A DNA stretch of 11,293 nucleotides from the NCBI GenBank assembly GCA_029939035.1, contig JAOZTS010000031.1, forward strand, positions 1-11,293, given 5' to 3'. The number at the start of each line of letters is the position of its first letter. Within the stretch, counting starts at the first letter, position 1. Source of the stretch: Candidatus Altimarinota bacterium. Lineage in GTDB: Bacteria > Patescibacteriota > Gracilibacteria > UBA1369 > LOWO2-01-FULL-3. Both the position numbers and the translations under genes were made by a program. The notes under the pieces were generated by a model, which worked only from the letters and a program-made list of their open reading frames with translations, had not been told where the DNA came from and did not search any database. Shown here one piece after another: positions 1 through 6,193 of this stretch.

Positions 1-150
1 GTGCATTCAAAACTGAAAGATATCATGGTCGACGCGTGGAATGATGTTAAGGAGAACGCAAAAAAATATGATTGTCCACTGAGAGTTGCGGCTTATATAA
101 CAGCTATTTCCAGGATTGAAGATAAAATTAAAGAAAGAGGAGGGTTTTAG
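1..150 (+). CDS. gdhA: Glutamate dehydrogenase (Glu/Leu/Phe/Val dehydrogenase family), C-terminal fragment
   Basis: This is the last 49 codons of a gene whose 5' part lies outside the window; the reading frame is open from base 1 and ends in TAG. The visible peptide has the layout of the C-terminal helix of Glu/Leu/Phe/Val dehydrogenases: an alternating helix with W13, then a tyrosine followed by the CPLRVAAYITAI segment (residues 25-36) and the ending RIEDKIKERGGF. The family usually has a 'D-(M/L)-R-x-A-A-Y-x-x-A-x-x-R' block here, and the match is clear despite the short length. The enzyme family interconverts glutamate and 2-oxoglutarate with NAD(P)H, linking ammonia to central carbon. 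The catalytic domain is not visible, so substrate and cofactor preference cannot be judged. The promoter of the downstream ppdK begins only 13 bases after the stop. The GTG at base 1 is not claimed as a start. Confidence 0.72.
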   Translation: MHSKLKDIMVDAWNDVKENAKKYDCPLRVAAYITAISRIEDKIKERGGF

Positions 151-162
151 GTAGACAACATC

Positions 163-191
163 TTGAATTTATCACAACAGTTCAATATACT
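163..191 (+). promoter_or_regulatory. Predicted sigma70-type promoter of ppdK
   Basis: TTGAAT at 163-168 and TATACT at 186-191 are separated by exactly 17 bases, a near-consensus vegetative promoter. Transcription would start near 198, leaving a leader of about 25 bases before the ATG at 223. The TTG of the -35 box is in frame with ppdK and could be mistaken for its start codon. Confidence 0.7.
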
Positions 192-222
192 GCCACCAAG
201 GGCATTTTTTAATCTAATTCCG

Positions 223-2889
223 ATGAAAATTCCAAGCTCATCAATCAACAAAGCGGAGAATACATCTGCGGGTGGCTTTTCTTCAAAAAAATATGTTTAC
301 TCTTTCGATGAAGGTAATAGAACTATGAAAGAATTACTCGGGGGAAAAGGGGCAAATTTGGCAGAAATGACAAAGATCGGTTTCCCGGTTCCTTTTGGTT
401 TTACAATAACTACAGAGATTTGTGATTACTATTCACAACACCAAGATTACCCAGAAGGTTTTGCTGAGCAATTAGAGGAAAAACTGAATTTTCTTGAAGT
501 AAAAACGACTAAGAAATTTGGTGATGTAAACAACCCTCTGCTGATATCTGTGCGGAGTGGAGCGGCTGTTTCGATGCCTGGAATGATGGATACGGTTTTG
601 AATCTTGGATTGAATGATAAAACAGTTGAAGGGTTGGCGCGAAGTTCGAAGAACGAGCGCCTAGCTTTTGATGCATATCGACGATTTATTCAGATGTTTG
701 GGGATGTGGTAATGGGAGTGAGTCATGAGCGTTTTGAGGAGGCAATTGAGAAAATGAAAACTGATAAAGGTGTTGAACATGATACTGATCTGACTGCTGA
801 AGACCTGAAACAATTGGTTCAGGAATACAAGAAAATTGTTTTGGACGATGCAGGAGAATCCTTTCCAGACAGCCCTTATGAGCAATTGAAATTGTCGATT
901 GAGGCGGTATTTAAATCTTGGGACAATGATAGAGCGAAGACTTATCGTCGAATAAATAATATTACCGGACTGAAAGGTACTGCAGTGACTGTGCAGGCGA
1001 TGGTATTTGGAAATATGGGTGAAGATAGTGGAACTGGAGTTGCGTTTACACGTGATCCAGCGAATGGTTCTCCTGAATTTTATGGAGAGTTTTTGATGAA
1101 TGCTCAGGGTGAAGATGTGGTTGCTGGGATTCGTACTCCCCTACCAATTTCTGAATTGGAAAAGGTTGATAAGAATTCATATCATGAACTTTTGGATCTG
1201 CGCGAAAAATTGGAAAAACATTACAAAGATATGCAGGATCTGGAATTTACTATAGAAAAAGGAGAATTGTATTTGCTCCAAACTCGAGATGGAAAGAGGA
1301 CTGCTCAAGCTGCGATGAAAATTGCTGCTGATATGGTGGAAGAGGGGCTTGTCACAAAAGAAGAAGCGTTGCTGAAAATTGATCCTAATCAATTGAACCA
1401 ACTACTGCATCCGCAACTAAAAGCGAGTGCTTCGAGAGATGTTATTGCTAAAGGTTTGCCGGCTTCGCCAGGTGCGGCTGTTGGAAAAGTGGTTTTCACG
1501 GCTGATGATGCGATGGAATGGTCGACTGAGAAGAACGAGAAGGTGATTTTGGTTCGAAAAGAGACTTCTCCTGAAGATATCCACGGAATGCATGTGGCTC
1601 AGGGTATTTTGACTGCTCGTGGAGGTATGACGAGTCATGCGGCTGTTGTGTGCAGAGGAATGGGAAAATGTTGTGTATCCGGTTGTAACGATGTGATGGT
1701 GAATGTGAGTGCGAAAAAAATGATTATTGGGGATTTGGTAATAAATGAAGGTGATTATATTACTCTCGATGGAAGCACTGGTGAGGTGATTATGGGAGAA
1801 ATGGATATGCAGAAACCTGATATGGTCAAAGATTTTGGGACTATTATGGAATGGGCTGATGAGTTTAGAAAATTGGATGTGAGGACAAATGCTGATACTC
1901 CTGAGGATTGTAAAGTTGCTATTGAGTTTGGGGCTGAGGGAATTGGACTCTGCCGAACTGAGCATATGTTCTTTGAAGAGGATAGAATTTATTTGGTAAG
2001 ACAAATGATCCTGGCAAAGGATGAGAAAGGGCGTGAAGCTCCATTAAAAAAGCTTAAAGAAATTCAAAAAGGAGATTTTGTTGGAATATTTGATGTAATG
2101 GGTGCTCGTCCTGTGACTGTTCGACTTTTGGATCCACCACTACACGAATTTTTGCCAGAAAGTGATGTGCATATAGAGGAGTTGGCAAAAGAATTGAAAG
2201 TTGATGTTACCGATTTGAAAGAAGTTATTTCAGCTCTTCACGAAGTAAATCCAATGCTTGGACATCGTGGATGTAGACTTGGAATTACTTATCCGGATAT
2301 TTACAAAATGCAGGTGCAAGCTATTACAGAGGCTGCTATCGAAGTTTCATCCAGAGGAGTTACTTCTAATGTAGAGATCGAAATTCCTTTAGTTGGAGAG
2401 GTTTCTGAGCTTAAGTATTTGCGAGAAGTTGTTCAATCTGTGATCGATGAATACAAAGGAAAGATTAATTTTGAATATAAAATTGGGACAATGATCGAGA
2501 TTCCAAGAGCTTGTTTGACTGCAAATGAAATCGCAGAACATGCAGATTTCTTCTCTTTTGGAACAAATGATCTTACTCAAATGACTTACGGATATTCACG
2601 TGATGATATGGCGAAATTCTTGCCGGTTTACTTGGACAAAGGCATTTTGGCTCGCGATCCTATGGCCGGAATCGATCAAAAGGGTGTCGGAAATCTGATG
2701 CAAGTCTGCGTTGGACTTGGTCGACAGGAAAAAACTGATTTGGAAATTGGAATTTGCGGAGAACAAGGTGGAGATCCTGAATCAGTCGAATTCTGCCACA
2801 AAATTGGTTTGAACTACGTGAGTTGTAGTCCATATCGAGTTCCAATCGCTAGATTGGCGGCGGCTCAGGCGGTTTTGAAGAGTAAATAA
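223..2889 (+). CDS. ppdK: Pyruvate, phosphate dikinase
   Basis: PPDK catalyses the reversible reaction pyruvate + ATP + Pi = PEP + AMP + PPi in the cytoplasm. In small genomes it often replaces or complements pyruvate kinase or supplies PEP. From the ATG at 223 the protein is 888 residues, close to the usual 870-900. In order: an N-terminal nucleotide-binding part beginning YVYSFDEG and LLGGKGANLAEM (about residues 24-50), with SVRSGAAVSMPGMMDT near 110-125; the swivelling phosphohistidine domain with GGMTSHAAVVCRG, whose histidine (about 472) is the phosphate carrier; and the C-terminal PEP/pyruvate TIM barrel with GLCRTEHMF, GTNDLTQMTYG, ICGEQGGDP (likely catalytic Cys about 845) and the end SCSPYRVPIARLAAAQA. 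All key blocks are intact. The frame is open from a TTG at 163, but that TTG is the -35 element and the added 20 residues are non-conserved. Residues 1-19 after the ATG are also non-conserved. No Shine-Dalgarno is seen. Confidence 0.96.
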   Translation: MKIPSSSINKAENTSAGGFSSKKYVYSFDEGNRTMKELLGGKGANLAEMTKIGFPVPFGFTITTEICDYYSQHQDYPEGFAEQLEEKLNFLEVKTTKKFGDVNNPLLISVRSGAAVSMPGMMDTVLNLGLNDKTVEGLARSSKNERLAFDAYRRFIQMFGDVVMGVSHERFEEAIEKMKTDKGVEHDTDLTAEDLKQLVQEYKKIVLDDAGESFPDSPYEQLKLSIEAVFKSWDNDRAKTYRRINNITGLKGTAVTVQAMVFGNMGEDSGTGVAFTRDPANGSPEFYGEFLMNAQGEDVVAGIRTPLPISELEKVDKNSYHELLDLREKLEKHYKDMQDLEFTIEKGELYLLQTRDGKRTAQAAMKIAADMVEEGLVTKEEALLKIDPNQLNQLLHPQLKASASRDVIAKGLPASPGAAVGKVVFTADDAMEWSTEKNEKVILVRKETSPEDIHGMHVAQGILTARGGMTSHAAVVCRGMGKCCVSGCNDVMVNVSAKKMIIGDLVINEGDYITLDGSTGEVIMGEMDMQKPDMVKDFGTIMEWADEFRKLDVRTNADTPEDCKVAIEFGAEGIGLCRTEHMFFEEDRIYLVRQMILAKDEKGREAPLKKLKEIQKGDFVGIFDVMGARPVTVRLLDPPLHEFLPESDVHIEELAKELKVDVTDLKEVISALHEVNPMLGHRGCRLGITYPDIYKMQVQAITEAAIEVSSRGVTSNVEIEIPLVGEVSELKYLREVVQSVIDEYKGKINFEYKIGTMIEIPRACLTANEIAEHADFFSFGTNDLTQMTYGYSRDDMAKFLPVYLDKGILARDPMAGIDQKGVGNLMQVCVGLGRQEKTDLEIGICGEQGGDPESVEFCHKIGLNYVSCSPYRVPIARLAAAQAVLKSK

Positions 2890-2912
2890 TGGGATGGTTA
2901 TTTTCTGATTGC

Positions 2913-2949
2913 TAAAATAGTAAAATTTTTTTACTTTTTTACTATTTTA
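2913..2949 (+). terminator. Predicted terminator downstream of ppdK (AT-rich hairpin)
   Basis: A perfect 13-bp inverted repeat, TAAAATAGTAAAA at 2913-2925 and its complement at 2937-2949, encloses an 11-base loop. An alternative nested hairpin, AGTAAAA (2919-2925) / TTTTACT (2929-2935), is followed directly by a T-run to 2940, which is the form expected of an intrinsic terminator on the plus strand. It lies 24 bases after the ppdK stop, between convergent genes. The stem is almost pure A/T, so it would be weak. Confidence 0.5.
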
Positions 2950-2956
2950 CGATTCG

Positions 2957-2976
2957 AAAAAAAAGGTCATGCACCT
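2957..2976 (-). terminator. Possible weak terminator of the glycosyltransferase-nadK unit
   Basis: On the minus strand a short hairpin, AGGT-GCATG-ACCT (2976 down to 2964), runs directly into eight T residues (2964-2957), about 20 bases past the nadK stop. The position and T-run fit an intrinsic terminator, but the stem is only 4 bp. Confidence 0.38.
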
Positions 2977-2995
2977 AATACTCCGTTTTCCGAAT

Positions 2996-3874
2996 TTAAT
3001 TTCCCCACTTCAATTTGCTACGAAGAACTTTGTAGTAGCGGTTTCCTGTGCGGACCATATAGATTTTTCTTTTACTGCGGCGGAATTTTATTTTGTCACC
3101 GTATTCGAGGATCATCATGTCTTGTCCGTCGAGGGTAAGTCCTATTAGAGCTGCTTCGTCTCGTCTTTGGGTTTCGATTGTGACTGTCATTTGTCGATTG
3201 TCCGGAAGGACGATTGGTCGCATTGAGAGGGAGCTTGGGCAGATTGGTGTGATAGTGAGGCTCTCGACTCTTGGGTGGACGATTGGTCCGCCTGCTGAGA
3301 GGGAGTGCGCTGATGAGCCTGTTGGTGTCGCTACAATGAGGCCGTCTGCTTTGAAATTTACGATTTTTCTATTGTCTACTTCGAGGTCTAGGGCGATGAG
3401 GCGAGCGAATGCTCCTTGGTTTATTACGGCGTCGTTTAGAGCCAAGAAAGTGTCTATTTTTTCTCCCTTTCTGTAAATGGTTATACGAAGGAGTGTTCTT
3501 TTGTCTACGCTGTATTGTCCTTTGAATACCTTGTCCAGGCACTCTATCATTTTGTCCGGTTTGCATTCTGTGAGAAACCCTAAGTTTCCTAGATTTATGC
3601 CTAATAGAAGCAGCTTTTTTCGAGGCATTCTTCGTGCTGTTTTTAGAATTGTTCCGTCTCCACCCATTACGATTACCAGATCTACTTTTTGTAAGAGTTT
3701 TTCTTTATTGTAGCCTTCTTCACCCTTGAAATGGATGCATGAATTCATATCAAACAGCACCTTCTTTTTTTTCTTTTTCAAGTAGGTGGCAAGTTTCTTT
3801 ATATCCTTTTTATAATGCTCGTTGTTCCGCTTCGTGACGATTCCTACTATTTTTATCTTTTTAGTGTTGTCCAT
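2996..3874 (-). CDS. nadK: NAD kinase
   Basis: This enzyme phosphorylates NAD+ to NADP+ with ATP (or polyphosphate in some members), the only route to NADP in most bacteria. At 292 residues it has normal family length. Visible blocks: the nucleotide-binding VIVMGGDGTILKTAR (68-81, GGDGT 71-75), INLGNLGFLTE (93-103), ALNDAVI (145-151), DGLIVATPTGSSAHSLSAGGP (178-197), ITPICPSSLSMRPIVLP (208-224) and LDGQ (248-251). Three positions are unusual: LND where LNE is commonest, GSSAH where GSTAY is usual, and CPSS where CPHS is usual. The fold and Gly-rich catalytic core are kept, so it is probably active, perhaps with altered substrate contacts. The N-terminal region is lysine-rich, including K34-K38, encoded by a long A-rich run. 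It is the second gene of a probable two-gene unit behind the glycosyltransferase (65-bp gap). GAAGGG lies about 13 bases before the ATG, too distant for a typical ribosome site. Confidence 0.93.
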   Translation of the reverse strand: MDNTKKIKIVGIVTKRNNEHYKKDIKKLATYLKKKKKKVLFDMNSCIHFKGEEGYNKEKLLQKVDLVIVMGGDGTILKTARRMPRKKLLLLGINLGNLGFLTECKPDKMIECLDKVFKGQYSVDKRTLLRITIYRKGEKIDTFLALNDAVINQGAFARLIALDLEVDNRKIVNFKADGLIVATPTGSSAHSLSAGGPIVHPRVESLTITPICPSSLSMRPIVLPDNRQMTVTIETQRRDEAALIGLTLDGQDMMILEYGDKIKFRRSKRKIYMVRTGNRYYKVLRSKLKWGN

Positions 3875-3886
3875 TTGGATAATGTT

Positions 3887-3933
3887 GCCCTTCGGGCGTT
3901 ATTTTGTAGGTGCGCGTTCGCTTCGCTGCCGCG
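3887..3933. repeat. GC-rich, REP-like spacer between the glycosyltransferase gene and nadK
   Basis: This stretch is strikingly GC-rich against AT-rich surroundings. It contains a small hairpin GCCC-TTC-GGGC (3887-3897) and a cluster of GCG/CGC words at 3912-3933 (minus strand GCGGCAGCGAAGCGAACGCG). It looks like a dispersed palindromic intergenic element, but only one copy is in the window, so its repetitive nature is inferred. It sits inside the probable message and could affect mRNA stability or partial termination before nadK. Confidence 0.35.
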
Positions 3934-3939
3934 TTTAGT

Positions 3940-5040
3940 TTACTTTAGGTCTTCAATTATTTCCAATAGTTTCTCAGCTGATCGCTCCCATGAGAATTTT
4001 TGTCCCTGGGCCAGGCCCTTATTTCTCAATGATTCTGAGAGTTCCTCGTCCACGATGAGTTTTTTCATTGATGCGGCAATTTCTTCAGGACTTTCCGGAT
4101 TTATCAATAATGCTGCGTCCCCCACCACTTCAGGAATTGACGATGTGTAGCTCGCAATTACCGGGCAACCGCTTTTCATTGCTTCCAGTGGTGGAATTCC
4201 GAATCCTTCGTAGAATGATGGAAATACTAATGCCTCCGCGAGGTTATAGAGGTTTCTGATTGCTGTGGTTGATAGGTACCCTAGTAGATGAACCTTTTTG
4301 CTGAGGTAATTTTGTTTAATGAGGTCGTGAATTTCCTGTTCTTCCCAACCTTTTCCTCCGACTATCATGAGTTGGTATTCTGGGTGTGTTTTGTGGAGGA
4401 GGGCTAGGGCTTTTATGAGGTTTGGGTAATTTTTCCGGGGAATTAATGTGCCGACTGCTACGAAAAAGTGCTTTGGGAGGTTTGTTTTTTGGATGAAGCC
4501 GGTAAGCTTTTCCTTTGCGACTGGTTTGTATGTTTTATCTGCGGCATTGTAGATTGTCGAGATTGGGTTTTTGTAGAATTTGAATTTTTCCTGGACGTCT
4601 TTCTTTGTATTATCTGAAACTGTTATGACGTGTGCTGTTTTTTTAAGTGCTTTTTTGATGAATAATCGTTCGATGATATTTGCCTTTCTGTTGTGGGTTC
4701 CTGGGAATAGGAATGCTACCAGATCATGGATCGCCAGAATGGTTTTTATCGATTTTGGAAGTAATGCTGGGATGATATAGCTACTGGGTGCGAAGAATAA
4801 ATCGACTGCTTCCTTTTTTGCGTCTTTTGCTACGTTTCGGTGCCAGAAAAAACTGCTTCCTTTGATTTGCCTGAGTTCTGCGTTTTTGAATTCCTCAAAT
4901 CCTGCGATTTTATTTTTTACATAGAGGATGTATTCGTTTTCCTGATCCAGTCTGAGAAGGCTCTGGGTAATATGAAAAGTAAACCACCCTTTTCCGGCCT
5001 TTTCTCCTCCTGCGGTTCGTATGTCTATTGCGATTTTCAT
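3940..5040 (-). CDS. Glycosyltransferase, family 4 (GT-B fold)
   Basis: This is a predicted nucleotide-sugar-dependent retaining glycosyltransferase, 366 residues, the standard length for GT4 enzymes of cell-surface polysaccharide or glycolipid synthesis. The N-terminal half is an acceptor-binding Rossmann-like domain, starting MKIAIDIRTAGGEKAGKG with LAIHDLVAFLFPG at 102-114 and a helix-rich stretch ending VITVSDNTKKD (138-148). The donor-binding half has VAVGTLIPRKNYPNLIKAL (194-212), MIVGGKGW (225-232), and the signature PSFYEGFGIPPLEAMKSGCP (274-293), in which E278 and E286 form the EX7E motif, followed by IPEVVGDAALL (302-312). No membrane segment is visible, so it is probably cytoplasmic or peripheral. 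The sugar and acceptor cannot be told from sequence. It is the first gene of a probable unit with nadK. The -10 box ends 6 bases before the ATG, predicting a leaderless mRNA and supporting this start. Confidence 0.92.
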   Translation of the reverse strand: MKIAIDIRTAGGEKAGKGWFTFHITQSLLRLDQENEYILYVKNKIAGFEEFKNAELRQIKGSSFFWHRNVAKDAKKEAVDLFFAPSSYIIPALLPKSIKTILAIHDLVAFLFPGTHNRKANIIERLFIKKALKKTAHVITVSDNTKKDVQEKFKFYKNPISTIYNAADKTYKPVAKEKLTGFIQKTNLPKHFFVAVGTLIPRKNYPNLIKALALLHKTHPEYQLMIVGGKGWEEQEIHDLIKQNYLSKKVHLLGYLSTTAIRNLYNLAEALVFPSFYEGFGIPPLEAMKSGCPVIASYTSSIPEVVGDAALLINPESPEEIAASMKKLIVDEELSESLRNKGLAQGQKFSWERSAEKLLEIIEDLK

Positions 5041-5046
5041 GGGGTG

Positions 5047-5055
5047 ATTATACCA
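5047..5055 (-). promoter_or_regulatory. Extended -10 promoter of the glycosyltransferase-nadK unit
   Basis: The minus strand reads TGG-TATAAT (5055 down to 5047), a consensus extended -10 element (TGnTATAAT). Only CACCCC separates it from the ATG at 5040, so the start of transcription should fall on or next to the A of the start codon, giving a leaderless message. No good -35 is present (TAATGT at about 5075-5070), which extended -10 promoters can tolerate. It lies back to back with the promoter for the membrane protein gene. Confidence 0.65.
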
Positions 5056-5066
5056 AATTTCGTCTC

Positions 5067-5094
5067 TTTACATTAGTCAGATTTGAGCTATGCT
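5067..5094 (+). promoter_or_regulatory. Predicted promoter of the membrane protein/zinc-ribbon pair
   Basis: TTTACA at 5067-5072 and TATGCT at 5089-5094 are 16 bases apart. Transcription would start near 5101. An ATG at 5090 falls inside the -10 box and cannot be the translation start if this promoter is used, which points to the ATG at 5123. The -35 overlaps the upstream region of the divergent glycosyltransferase promoter, so the two may compete. Confidence 0.5.
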
Positions 5095-5096
5095 TA

Positions 5097-5114
5097 GGTT
5101 AGTTAAATTTAACC
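5097..5114. promoter_or_regulatory. Palindrome at the predicted start of transcription
   Basis: GTTAAATTTAAC at 5102-5113 is a perfect 12-bp palindrome, flanked by GGTTA (5097-5101), which pairs with TAACC (5110-5114). It lies at about +1 to +13 of the predicted transcript. It could be an operator or a small leader hairpin. Its AT-rich composition makes a chance occurrence possible. Confidence 0.3.
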
Positions 5115-5122
5115 ACAATCTC

Positions 5123-5779
5123 ATGCCTAACTCGTTCAAAAATAGGCTTATGAAGTTACCCATAGTTAGCAAACTTGTGATCGTTGGATCTTTTGTTTCT
5201 ATCGTTGGAGTTTTTCTTCCTTGGTATAACGATGTTGATAAATATGGGATTGGAGGGATATTTTCGGGAATTTCTGGACCGCTTTATCTTGCTGGAACCA
5301 TTGTGCTTTTGTCAGGAATTGCTTCATTTTCGATGATTGCTTATAGAATTTTTGATAAGCCAATTCCTAAAATCCCTCTTAAAGAAAACCAATTTTATGC
5401 CTTTAGCAGTTCTGTTTCTTTGACAATGCTGGTTTTGAGCATTTCAGTATTCTTTCATAGTGGTTTTGGTGTGAGCTTAATTGATAAAAATCTTGGAATT
5501 GGGGTGTATCTTGGGCTTTTTGGCTCTGGTATCGTGATGCTTGCGGCAATAATGTCTATGAGAAATCGTAATGTTAGTTTTGAGGTTGAAGGAAGTTTGG
5601 AACCACTGATAGAGGTGAATGATGAGCATCGTGAGACTAAGCCGCTTGATTTGAGAACTGAAGATGTTGGTGAAGAAGCTATGAAAGTTAAATCGGCTGT
5701 TCAAGATTCAATAGAAGAATTTACCAGTCACGCTGAACGTGACTCTATCCAATCAGTAGATACTAAAGATATTCAATAA
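5123..5779 (+). CDS. Unrecognised four-helix membrane protein with acidic cytoplasmic tail
   Basis: I do not recognise this family. From the ATG at 5123 the protein is 218 residues. Four hydrophobic segments are visible, at about 15-34 (KLVIVGSFVSIVGVFLPW), 51-75 (GPLYLAGTIVLLSGIASF), 93-112 (SSSVSLTMLVLSISVFF) and 124-145 (LGIGVYLGLFGSGIVMLAAI). The first ends in LPWYND, followed by a glycine-rich loop with GIGGIFSGISG. 'LPW' after the first helix followed by a Gly-rich loop is a pattern I associate with small uncharacterised multi-pass proteins, but that gives no function. After the last helix a polar, acidic tail of about 70 residues follows. The stop overlaps the start of the zinc-ribbon gene (TAATG), so the two are probably translationally coupled. 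Alternative starts are 5090, inside the -10 box, and 5150, just before the first helix. Confidence 0.8.
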   Translation: MPNSFKNRLMKLPIVSKLVIVGSFVSIVGVFLPWYNDVDKYGIGGIFSGISGPLYLAGTIVLLSGIASFSMIAYRIFDKPIPKIPLKENQFYAFSSSVSLTMLVLSISVFFHSGFGVSLIDKNLGIGVYLGLFGSGIVMLAAIMSMRNRNVSFEVEGSLEPLIEVNDEHRETKPLDLRTEDVGEEAMKVKSAVQDSIEEFTSHAERDSIQSVDTKDIQ

Positions 5780-6045
5780 TGACTGAAGACAAAGCAAAAA
5801 AAGGTCCAGTTTTATTTTACTGCAAGGATTGTGAAGAGATCGTTGAGACTTATCAAGTTGGCAGAAAATATGTTTATAAATGCAGAAAATGTGGAACAAA
5901 AAATGTGGCTTTTGGAACTGAAAAAAGTTTAAATACGTTTTTTAGAATAGAGGAAAAAGAGAAGCAACTTGAAAGAAAGAAGGCGGAAAAAGAGGGCAAA
6001 AAAGTAGAGTTGAAAACGGTGAAAAAAAAGAGCGCAAAATCTTAG
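5779..6045 (+). CDS. Small zinc-ribbon protein with lysine-rich tail, function unknown
   Basis: This is an 88-residue protein with two CxxC knuckles, C15-x2-C18 (YCKDC) and C35-x2-C38 (KCRKCGTKN), 16 residues apart. That is a classic four-cysteine zinc ribbon, probably binding one Zn ion. The rest (about 56-88) is a highly charged Lys/Glu segment ending in a basic run (KTVKKKSAKS), consistent with nucleic-acid or ribosome contact, or with a disordered anchor. No enzyme signature is present. Its start codon overlaps the stop of the membrane protein gene by one base, suggesting reinitiation and a functional link; no Shine-Dalgarno is visible. It is too small and generic to name. It is the last gene before the recA promoter. 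Confidence 0.82.
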   Translation: MTEDKAKKGPVLFYCKDCEEIVETYQVGRKYVYKCRKCGTKNVAFGTEKSLNTFFRIEEKEKQLERKKAEKEGKKVELKTVKKKSAKS

Positions 6046-6061
6046 ATTTTTTTAAGTTTTT
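6036..6061 (+). terminator. Possible weak terminator after the zinc-ribbon gene
   Basis: AAAATCT (6037-6043) and AGATTTT (6044/6045-6051) form a short A/T stem around the TAG stop, followed by long T-runs to 6061. The T-tract is convincing but the stem is weak, so termination here is tentative. Confidence 0.28.
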
Positions 6062-6133
6062 TTAATAATTATTTAATGTCTGTATGCTAATGTGGCTTTG
6101 TCATAGGGATTTAGAGCTCATCGAATTTTACCA

Positions 6134-6163
6134 TTGACAGGTGAGGATGTCCTCACCTATACT
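6134..6163 (+). promoter_or_regulatory. Strong predicted promoter of recA-recX
   Basis: A perfect -35 consensus TTGACA (6134-6139) and a -10 TATACT (6158-6163) are separated by 18 bases. Transcription should begin near 6170, leaving about 24 bases before the recA ATG. The TTG of the -35 is in frame with recA and extends the open frame upstream by 20 codons, so it is a false start. Almost the whole spacer is an inverted repeat, described separately. Confidence 0.8.
6140..6157. promoter_or_regulatory. Operator-like inverted repeat between -35 and -10 of recA (candidate SOS box)
   Basis: GGTGAGGATGTCCTCACC consists of two perfect 8-bp arms (GGTGAGGA / TCCTCACC) around a central TG. It fills exactly the 18-bp spacer of the recA promoter. 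A dimeric repressor bound here would occlude RNA polymerase, the usual architecture of LexA control. It is not the enterobacterial CTGT-N8-ACAG box, the Bacillus GAAC-N4-GTTC box, or any other SOS box I recall. No second copy was noticed in the window. It lies upstream of the transcript, so it is not an RNA hairpin. Confidence 0.62.
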
Positions 6164-6193
6164 AGGATCACGTTAATTAATAACCTCATAAAT

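Noticed and set aside
1417..2004. Long antisense open frame (195 codons) within ppdK
   Set aside because: Its product is Ser/His/Ile-rich with no domain-like pattern, and it lies wholly opposite the conserved swivel domain of ppdK. It is a shadow of that gene's codon usage, as are the other minus-strand frames inside ppdK, nusA and pilB.
3093..3476. Plus-strand open frames opposite nadK and the glycosyltransferase gene
   Set aside because: They lie opposite conserved motifs of well-identified proteins and show no recognisable family, promoter or start context.
3765..3772. Run of eight A/T in nadK as a programmed frameshift site
   Set aside because: The nadK frame is continuous and full length through the lysine run; no alternative frame product of interest was seen.
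5090..5092. ATG at 5090 as the start of the membrane protein gene
   Set aside because: It lies inside the predicted -10 box TATGCT (5089-5094), so it would be upstream of the transcript. It remains possible only if a different upstream promoter is used.
163..6136. TTG start codons at 163 (ppdK) and 6134 (recA)
   Set aside because: Each TTG is the beginning of a near-consensus -35 hexamer with a matched -10, and the added residues are not conserved. The ATGs at 223 and 6194 give standard family lengths.
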